Source: Dysidea avara
Lineage: Eukaryota; Porifera; Demospongiae; Dictyoceratida; Dysideidae
Reading direction: 5' to 3'
Length of the DNA: 64,000 bases
Assembly (NCBI RefSeq): GCF_963678975.1
Contig: NC_089275.1
Span: forward strand, 38,540,819-38,604,818
Positions 1 to 10,500 of the stretch are shown piece after piece. The translations under genes and the position numbers were made by a program. Numbering within the stretch: the first letter of the stretch is position 1; every line of letters starts with the position of its first letter. A model generated the notes under the pieces. The model did no database searches and was not told where the DNA came from. It saw nothing but the letters and a program-made list of their open reading frames with translations.

Positions 1-1378
1 GCTTTCTTCACGTTTCAGCTACAGTACATGTTTCAGACTCTGTATTCACAGGCTTTAAGCCTCCTCACAGGTCCCTAGTGGGATAGCATTCACCAAGATT
101 AAGAAGAATGTTCAGACACAAAGCCTGGTTCCATTGATGCTGAATGTGTAGGTTCATCAGTTAAACAAACAGGTACAAGCATGCAGAATTATAAATTTAA
201 TTATGGATCATAAGTATAATGAAACAAGGGAGGTTATGTACACCTGTAGGTACACTAGTGGAGATTTTATTCATTATTCAGTCATGGCAATCAGGGGTAC
301 ATACAGGATTTTGCCAAAGTAGTTTCCAGATTTGGTAGTGAGTTATTGATGCAGCTAGGGGTCTGGGGGCACGGCCTCCAGCCACTGACAAATTTTGTAC
401 ATTACAAATGCTTCAAGTTTGTGGAATAATACAAACCATTAATATGTGGAATTTTCAATATGCATGTATGCTTAGTTTCCTGGTTCCTTATCAATTATAC
501 CATATAGCCTAATATTTCGAGGGGCAAATGTTTTGAGGTTGAGCAATGTTGCTAAAAGTGCAGATATGCAAACACTCCCAAGGTCTAAATATTTCAAGGG
601 TAAAATTTTCGTTGATAACACCCAAAACCATAAAATCAGCAAACATTTTCCCCTTGAAATATATATTTAGGCTATATATACAGTAGTTTATATAATTATT
701 ATGGCTGGTCAACAGTACCGTAGTGATCCAAATACGTATATAAGTACATATCCAAATTTTCTGATTAAAAACTGAAAAACTTCTTAGGTACTAAATGTTC
801 CTAGTTTTTATTTTTGCATTATACTCATTTAAATTACGATTCATTATATATGAATGTTCTATTAGAATAGTTACTAGAATACATCTGACTGCTCTATTAG
901 AGCATCTTGATTTTCATTGATTTTTTCCTTGTAATTAAATTCATACTTGTTCTCCCTTGATCCCTTTATGAGTAGGTTTCATAATACACTGTAGCTATAC
1001 TGCTCTGCTATATTCCCATCTTTCTGTGCAGCCAAACAAGCTATGGTGGTTTGTTGCTCCTGCTGCAAGCTTACAAGTTCAAATTTAAAAGGGGATTTCC
1101 GGAACCTCCCTAAATATGCCCCTGGCTATAGACTAAAGTGTAGATTAAATTTCCACTAGTATATCTGCAGGTATGGGTGACCTCCTTATTTCACTATTTT
1201 GTTCCATGAGTCCTTGAAATTTCTATTAATTTTAATCTTCTACTTGTATCAGAATGAAAGGAAACATGAACTGTAAAAAAGTCAGACTTCTGGAAAGGCT
1301 ATAAGACTGGTTTTTGCAGAACCAGTCACATTTAGTATTATACACATGTAGAATTGAATAATGTAATGAACATTGTAC
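1..1378. other. Non-coding, probable intron of gene 1 with old repeats
   Basis: No Calx-beta half-domain can be read here on either strand. A GTCTGGGGGCACGGCCTCC motif near 361 and a GGAACCTCCC motif near 1090 resemble degraded repeat termini seen elsewhere in the window. The rest is AT-rich with no recognised content. Confidence 0.5.
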
Positions 1379-1543
1379 CTGTGGCCATTCCCAATCCAGA
1401 CCCTGATCCAAAATCATCAATATCTTCAGTACATACTTGTACAGTAAATGACACATCAGCTGGTCTGTTGGTTTCTAGAAAGAACGTCAGACTACCAGCT
1501 GACTCAGCATCTCTAACAACAGTAGTGTTGAAGCTAACAGTCA
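1379..1543 (-). CDS. Gene 1 Calx-beta domain 8, first half only
   Basis: A 55-codon exon (VTVSFNTTVVRDAESAGSLT, ending in a Gly/Ser-rich DFGSGSGLGMATG tail) with a GTACAATG donor. It corresponds to gene 3 exon 47790-47942 and gene 2 exon 24683-24859. Its partner second-half exon is not in the window. Confidence 0.78.
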
Positions 1544-4500
1544 CTGTAAGGAAATACCATTATAATATTATTATCCTGTGAGCTAAGCAGCTATCAATAC
1601 AATACAAATGACAAATTTTACTGCATGTTCACCATAATATATAATGAAAATCTATCACTCTGCTCTATTTATATGTACTACCTACTGTAAGTTAAACTGC
1701 AGAATATCACCATACCTGTTTCATCATCATCATTTATTATACCAGTGGCATTCATTGGATCTACAATCTCCACAAAGTCTGGTGTGTCATCTGTTGTCTT
1801 GAGAGCTAGTCCAAATGCTTCATTTCCCTCATCAACCATGTCATCAGTTATATTAATGCAGACAATTGCACTAGTGTCTCCAACACCAAATGTGACATTA
1901 ATCACACCAGAAACATAATCGTCATCAGCTACAAAACATGTAGTGTACAACCAGTAAATCAAACATCGCATTACATTAATTTTAATGTCCTTATAATAAA
2001 CAGTCTTATGTAATAAGCACACAACCTGTAGCTGTTTCCAAACCAGGTCCTACAACAATATCTTCTGTACACACTTGTACAGTAAATGATACATCAGCAG
2101 GTCTGTTGGTTGATATAACAAATTTCAGACTACCAGCTGACTCATCATCTCTGACCACAGTAGTGTTGAAGCTAACAGTTACTACAAAGAGATACATATA
2201 CATGTAAACTTAATTTTCTGAACAGGAACCCAACACCTAATAGATAGGAACATTAATTTTTCAACACCATAATTGTGTTGCATTCTTTCTCACTTGGTAT
2301 TTCATTATCAATAATGGTCCCCACAGCAACTGATGGATCAGCAAAGATCACATTATAAGGACTATCTGGAATGTTCTTCAGAAAAACTTCAAATGTTTCA
2401 TCAGCTTCACGAATACCATCATTAGTGATTGGAACAACAAAGTCATGACTGTTATCTCCATTGTTAAATGTGATGTTGGTCACCACACTAGTATAGTCAA
2501 TGTCAGCTAGTGATGAAGAATAATGTCACATATGATGAATTAATGGTTGTATAATGTGTGTTCTAGCTACTAGAGAGTTTGCAATTTCACATAAGACAAC
2601 ACTTCAAATAATAGTGCATTGTACATTTGTCATTATATTCTAACTTGTCAAACATAGTGAGCACATATACAAAATTTACACCAAGAAAGGACTTGCTCAA
2701 AATGCACCAATTCTGATATATATGGTGGTGGAGATAAGCATCAAATTACAACAAAATTCTCTTATAGAGAACATTAGCAGAAATTCAGTCAAACTTGAAT
2801 GCTCTATTAGAGAGTTTTATTATAGTAATTTTGTGGATTTCAGTTAATTGAAGGTAAAAGATCATGCTACAGTAGCTTACTATACCATGATCCATTAGAA
2901 GACTACAAAATGCACCATAAGTGGTAATAAATTCATTGGTGGTATGAATCGCGTTAAGAAAATCTTTGGCGATAGGTATTTACCACACATGACCACAAAT
3001 GTCACCGAAAGCCATATGAACACGCTTAGCATTTCTAAGGATTTAATTAAGCAGACGTACCATAATGAACCACCACTCAAGGATCCACTGTATACTGAAG
3101 TTAGATCTACAACTATACTGGAGATGCAAGTTGAATTACGACTAAACTCCCTAATAGAGTAGTCACCGCATTTCTGCTAATGAACTATCACATTTCTGGA
3201 CATTACATAACGAGTAATGTGATTGTGTAATAATTACAGACCTATACTGCGGCATTGAAACTGGGTCACTACTGCTGACCCGGATAACCCACTGACCCGG
3301 ATGTGACCCAGATTAATTAAAGTTGATGCATGCAATAAGAGCTATGTTTCGGGTAGTCTCAAGAGAGCGAGACTACGTTTTGAGCATTCGATTCGTTTTC
3401 AGTAAACAAATAGTTATGTTATAACAAGAAGAGTGGTGTTCCACAAGGATCAATTCTAGGACCTCTTCTCTTCCTCATTTATGTTAATGATATGGCGAAA
3501 TCCATCTCAAGCCATCTGTTTTTATTTGCAGACGGTACCAAGCTTATAAGAACCATTTCTACATTGGCAGACCATGTACAACTCCAAACTGATTTAGATA
3601 ATCTAGCCAAATGGTGTGATGTGTGGCAACTGAAGTTCAATGTTACTAAATGTAAAGTGATTCACTTTGGTCGAGCCACACACAGCTTTGGACGCTACTA
3701 TCTTAATGGTGTCTCATTGGACTCAGTTAATTGTCATAAGGACTTGGGTATTATTTGATGCAAATTTAAAGTTCCACCAACACACTTCTGAAGTAGCTAT
3801 GGAAGCGAACAGGGTATTGACTTGTATGAAAAGAAGCTTTATCAATTTGAATGAATTTGTACTATCACGATTGCACAAATCAATGGTTCGACCAGTATTA
3901 GACTACGGAAATGTAATCTGGGGACCCCATTATGTATTGGACCAATGTAAACTTGAGGGTGTGCTACGGCGTGGTACAAAACTAGTACCATCTTTAAGAG
4001 ACAAGTCTTACATAGATCGACTTACATCAATGAATTTACCATCTCTTTTGTACAGGCACAGACGTGGTGACTTAATACTTCCTTTCAAGATGTTGAATGG
4101 TTACTTCAATCTGGATCACTCCAACTTTTTCATTCTATCCCACAATACACAAACTAGAGGTCATGCATATAAAATAATTAAGCCCCTTGCCCACCATTCA
4201 TGTCGGGTCAACTATTTTGGTACTAGAGTAATTAATGATTGGAACAATCTTACAAGTGATATTGTAGGAAATTCTTCATTAAATAATTTTAAATCAGTTA
4301 TATATAATTACTTTTATGACTATAGATTTACGTTAATGTAATAATTATATTCATAGTTAATTTTTGTTTATTGCATCTAATTTATGTATGTGTATGTATG
4401 TAATTGAATGGGTGTACAGGCTTCTAAGCCTCAACCCAAATCACATCATAATCATAATAATCATAATAACTAAGCCGGTAAGTTAATAATTTTAAGGCAG

Positions 4501-7500
4501 TCAGTGGGTTTGGTTCCACGTAGCTACTGTGAGTTTACAGACAGCAATTGGGTGTGGCTTCGTGCATACTTAGTGTTACAATTTCCCGATATGTTTAAAG
4601 TGGGCACAAAAGTAGACTATGTACAACTCAACGGACATGGTTTTGTGCTACAGACTGCACTTACTAATAAATGGGCGTGGCTGAGCGTAAGTTTGTAACG
4701 TGATAAGTAGGCGTGGCTCACGAAAAGGCTGCGCGATTAGCGTTAATAAGTTTCCACACCGTCAAACCAACAATCATCCCAGAACTGGGCAGAGTTTGCC
4801 TCTCTGCCCACTCTTTAAGTGTTTATTTATATTATCATTATCGTTAACAATAAAAAATAAAATATATATATATAAAAAATTTTTTCGGTTCTCATCTGCT
4901 CCAATCCGGGTCAGACCCGGATAATCTGTACGGACCGGGATGACCCGGAGAAAATGTGACGCGGTTGACCCGACCCGGTTTCAACCGAGGGGTGCGACAC
5001 CTTCGCAAATCTGTACGTGATTTGAAACGTCACGCGTGATAGCCGTAGTGTGATTTCTAAGGTTATTACTGGGTCAATTCTGAAGGACATTAGTTCTTGA
5101 TTAAGAACTAGTATTGTATCACTGTAAGCTTGTAGCTATGTCATAAATCTGTTTTCGAAGCTAGTTTGCAAGCCGCATCAATTGTCTGCGTGGGCGAATT
5201 ACTTGATTTGTGATTTGGTACACTGTTAAAAATAAAGAGTAACCACCACTCTGAGAGTTCCCAGTGTAGGGAGGATTTAACACCCCATGGAGAGTAACCA
5301 ACACTCTGAAGAGAATAACCATTACTCTGAAGAGTAAGTGACACCACCTTCAGAGCATGTGTTACTCCCCAGTTACTCTTTTGGAGTAATGGTTACTCTC
5401 CAGGGGTGTTAAATCCTCCCTACACTGGGAACTCCTTGAGAATTGTGGTTGCTTTTCATTTTAACAGTGTAGCTGAAGGGCGTACGTGTTTTGAGGTGTC
5501 GTACCCCCCGGTTTCAACGATGCTATACTGGCTTCTTAGTGGCTGTAGAATCAATGTTTGGCCAATAGTAACAGGCTATTCATGGTGTACCACTGATTCT
5601 CATCTAACCAGGTCAAGACCAGAAATCACCATTTGAGCTTGCTCTTGTACATACTTCTGAGGCTTAAAACCAATAGTATTGTATTGAAGCTGAGATTAAA
5701 GCTACTCACTAGTGATTTTGCTTATCAAATCTGGTCACATTATGTGAAGTTTGATTTAATGGGTAGCTACATCCTGGTGTCTGTGACTTTGTGGGTAGAT
5801 TTGTTACAACATAGATAAACAACAAACCTTCAGCAGAGAGAGGATCACTATCTCTTGTACACACTTGTACAGTGAATGGATTATCAGATGTCACCAGTGA
5901 TATGACAGTGAATAGTATGGAACCATCAGACTCCACTGTACTACTAGTGTCATTCAGGAATCTGACAACTAAAAAAGTATATAAAATTATATCCATATTA
6001 TACAGCTTAAATAATTATGCAACTTAATAATGTACAGCTATACAGGGTTTAAAATGAATGGATATGCACGCACAAAGTTCATGTCAATAAAAACTTTTTC
6101 TTACTGAGATCATCATCATCAATGATAGTACCAACTGCCATTGATGGATCCCCAATTAAGACATTATCAGGAGTTGAGTTACTTGTCTTCAGTGACCCAA
6201 CAAAAGTCTCATCCTTCTCATGTACTTCATCATCAGTTACACTAACAACCACTGACACACATGTTTCACCAGGAGCAAACATGACAGTTTCACTGGCAAT
6301 AGCAGTGTAGTCTCCTCCAGCTGTAAGGAATAATAATCACATGTAGAGTATGAACAAATTGCAATGTATGTACATGCCAGAATGTGTAGCAAGAGTTAAG
6401 AAAGTATTGGCAATTTTGATAAAGAAAAACTGTATTAATCACTTTCTACTCACAGACTATATATTTAAGGGTTTGGGTGACCACACACAGAACAACTCCT
6501 ATACTGTGTATACACACAGATACATATATGACTAGTAAGGTACAATGGTCTATATAAACTTACCATCACCACCCTACATTAGTGTAGACCTACCTATGTA
6601 ATTTAAACTTAAAGTGAACCAATTGTTAGCCTAACAAGTGCAATAGTTTAAGGTTAAATGATAATAATTACAAACAGATGTCTAATGAGCAAGACATAGC
6701 AATCTAAATAGCACCATAATTGTTATTCTATAGGGAACCTCAGACATTATTAGTATTGTATGTGTGATGCTATAGCACATACAGTACCTTCGGCTGATAA
6801 TGGATCAGACTGTTGTGTACAGAACTCCACAGGAATTGGTTCATCAAAAGCTTGTGATAATTGTATAGTAAAAGTGATGCTACCATTTCCCTCTGGTGCA
6901 GAATAAGAACTCTCCTTAAATGACACCATAATTATTGGTGGGGGAGAGGGAGAAGGACTGGGGCTGGGGCTGGGGGAAGGACTGGGAACAAAAGTAGTGG
7001 TCACTGGAGGTGGAGTAGGACGATCCTTACATACACACATTGTGGCCCTTTCTTCCATTGTAGGAGGTAACTGAACTGATAACCCCATACCATCATCAGG
7101 ATCATCTGTGGATCATACATACATGGCATAACATAAACATGTATAGTTGATGTTGGTATAGCAAATAGGCAGTATATGTTATCCCACCATACCTATTATT
7201 TTCACATCAGCAAAGAATGGTTTGCCAGCCCAGACGTTAAGATTCTTCTGAACACTTTTTGGAATGGCCACCAACAAGCGGAATTTTTCATTCCCTTCCC
7301 TGATGTCATCATCAATGATTACAATACACACACTGCTTCTTGATTGTCCTGGCTTAAAGGTTGTCCGATAAATGCCACTCTCAAAGTCTACGTCAGCTAT
7401 ATGTGTAAAAAGCAAAATCACCAATTAATCCAGTACAAGACATTCTCTTTCCTATTACAGATATATCCTTAGCAAACACATACACAGAAGTTGTAAATGT

Positions 7501-10500
7501 TGTTTGCAATTGCTTCAAGGAATGTCATGTAATTATAAATATTTATCCTGCACCTCTAGCTGATGGCATGTAGTGACCCACAGCATAGACTCCAACTCTA
7601 AATTCTTCCCTCACTTCTCCCACCACCACCAGTGTCACTGATAACATAGTACATGATTCTTGTACTGTGTAGAATGATCTCTCAATGTGGACCCTGATTG
7701 GGGCTAATGAAATGTATACAAGTTTGCAGTAAACAAAGCAACTACATAACACATTTAATAACTTACAAGGTGTTGGTGGTTTTGTTGCTGGTGGTCCTGT
7801 AGTCGGAGGTTTTGTAGTTGGAGGCCTTGTAGTGGGTGGCCTTTCATCTGTTGCAATATATAATAGTTTACTCATTTCAAGTCCCAACAAAATATTACCA
7901 TCTTTTATGAAAACAGTAGCATGTGAAGGATCTCCTAGTTTTACACCATTTGCTTTATGATGGTCTGGTATGGACAACTGTACTCCAAATGCTTCTGTTC
8001 CCTCCAACAGTTTATCATCAAATATTTGAACTTTGATATAAACCACATTTTGTTTTCCAGGTACATAAGCAAAGAATACACCAGTTTGTACATCAGCACT
8101 GCTTGCTGTGAAGGTACAAACATAGACACATAAAATAGTTAAAACAGCACACAATTTTGCATCACATACAGTATCTAATTACACAAACACATTCACATTT
8201 TCATGTGAGGATAAAATGGGTGGTGTTAATATACTAACATACATATTGCACTGTACACAAAATGCTGTACAAACCTGGGTAGGGTTGGAACTTAGTGTTA
8301 GACACAAATACTTTGTAGTTGAATGAAATTGGAAGATATCTTTGACCAATGATTATCACTTTTAATGAAATATAGCCAGCAGATTCATCAACCATGTATT
8401 CTCCTTGACTGAACTGTACCACAGTATTACCTGTATGGATGTACGTACATGTACCAATAAGATCGGCTCAATGGGAAACAAGAAGATCTCACCTTGTGGT
8501 GTTTTACTTGGATGAATTGGTTTAATAGTGGTTGGTGGTGGAGGTGGTTTAGTAGTCTGTGGTTCATCATCTGTGAATGATTATGATAACTGATAATAGT
8601 GTTATAGTGTTATAGTGCTAAACTGTATTAGTTAACAACTTTCTAAGAATGGATGTTTATAGGAACTGAAATCCATGTGTGATTTGTGGGTAAATCAAAG
8701 CCACTCTTTTCCACCAAAGCAGTACTAGTATGGATAGTGGTGTGTTATAACATTGAACAATAAAAGTCTCAAAGCAGGTGTTCTGTATACACTGTTGTAT
8801 GGTATTATACTCTACACTTGGTCACTTGTTTACAATAAATAGAATACAAATTATTGCTAATACTGACCATCTTCTATTATGACTTCTGCAAGGAAAGGAT
8901 CCAAAATTTTTATTCCTTCATCTTTCTGAAACAAACTGACTGCAAACGATTCAGTCTCTTCTTCAGTGTTGTCATTGAAGATAGGAATTTTAATAACAGC
9001 CTCATTGGAATATGAGGGACAGTTAAAATAATAATAACCAATCTTAAAATCACTCCCATCCGCTAAAAGTACAGAAAATACAATAATTTAAATGATTACA
9101 ATTGCATCATATATCTAGCTAACCAGCTGGTAAATCAAATTTGGTGGGTACGAATGCTCTAGCTCCAACTCGTATTGAAGACCTCCTGTATCCACTAACA
9201 AGTAACTTGATAACAGCAAATCCATCAGATTCCTTCGCCCTGTATACTTTCTGACTAAGACGGACTTTTACTACACCACCTAGACAAAATGCAATTCTAC
9301 ACTCAATCACACACAATGGTTTATAGTGATGTACACTTGTTGAATTAGTAGTAGACAAAACACAGAACCACTACAAATGCTCATACACTATTGCCTATGT
9401 GGCAGTGAGATTACCTTTATAGCTTGTTGGTGGATGTGTTGGTGGGTGAGTTGGTGGACGAGTAGTAGCTACATCATCTGTGGTATACAAAATACAGTAC
9501 ATGTTTCAGTACAACTGGGCCTGCAAAAACAAGGCATGTGGACACAAATGTACTTGAATGGATTATTTGCATTGTATTTGAAAGCCAATTGAAAGTGTAG
9601 TAAAGGATAAATAGTTCATCATCACATATAGCATGGAAGGCAAACTTTATGTGCACACAATGAATGAATCAGCTGACTGCTCACCATTTTTAATATAAAC
9701 AGTTGCTGTAGGTTGTCCACCAAACCTTACACCGCTGTTATATAGATTACGTGATATTAATATTTCAACTTTGAATCCCTCAGTGTTTTCAAAATCATCA
9801 TCATCATTAATACGAATATAGGCAGTTGCTTTTGTCTGTCTGGACGAAAATGATACAACTTGAGTACCTTCATCAAAATCTGATGATGAGGCTACAATGA
9901 GAGAATAACAATGAGACAAATAAGTCAATGCAGAACTCTACTAGCTCTACCATATGGTCTTAGTTGAGTGTTCACACTAGAATTGATCTTCACTGAAAAT
10001 GATTTATAATAATAGTATCTGGAAGCCACAATAGTCACAGCTACTCTTCCATCTGATTCTCTTGCACTATATACACTGTGGCTGAAGGAAACACTCACAT
10101 ACGGCCCTACAGCAAAGTAATAATGACATGAAGAATGTTTTATTATGTTCTGTAGCTAGCTGGCCATTATATATGTATCCTTGCAAACAGTGTGATCAAG
10201 TTTGGCAACTGTGTTACATGCCACTACAGCATAAATACGATTGGGCCTATGAAAATAAGGCATGTGGGCACAAATTATATCCTGTCACACAATAGGACAT
10301 ATTTCAGTACTGAAATATAATATTTACATTCTGCAACTTTTGGTATAAAGCACTTGGATTGTTTAATGCATGCTGAAAATTTCAAGACCATACATAGCAT
10401 CATCAGCATGATGGTATAAGTTATGGGCAATGAAAAACTTGAAAAGTAGGCAAATTTTGTGTGCTCACATGACTTAGTTTTGCAGGCCTGTTCACAAATA

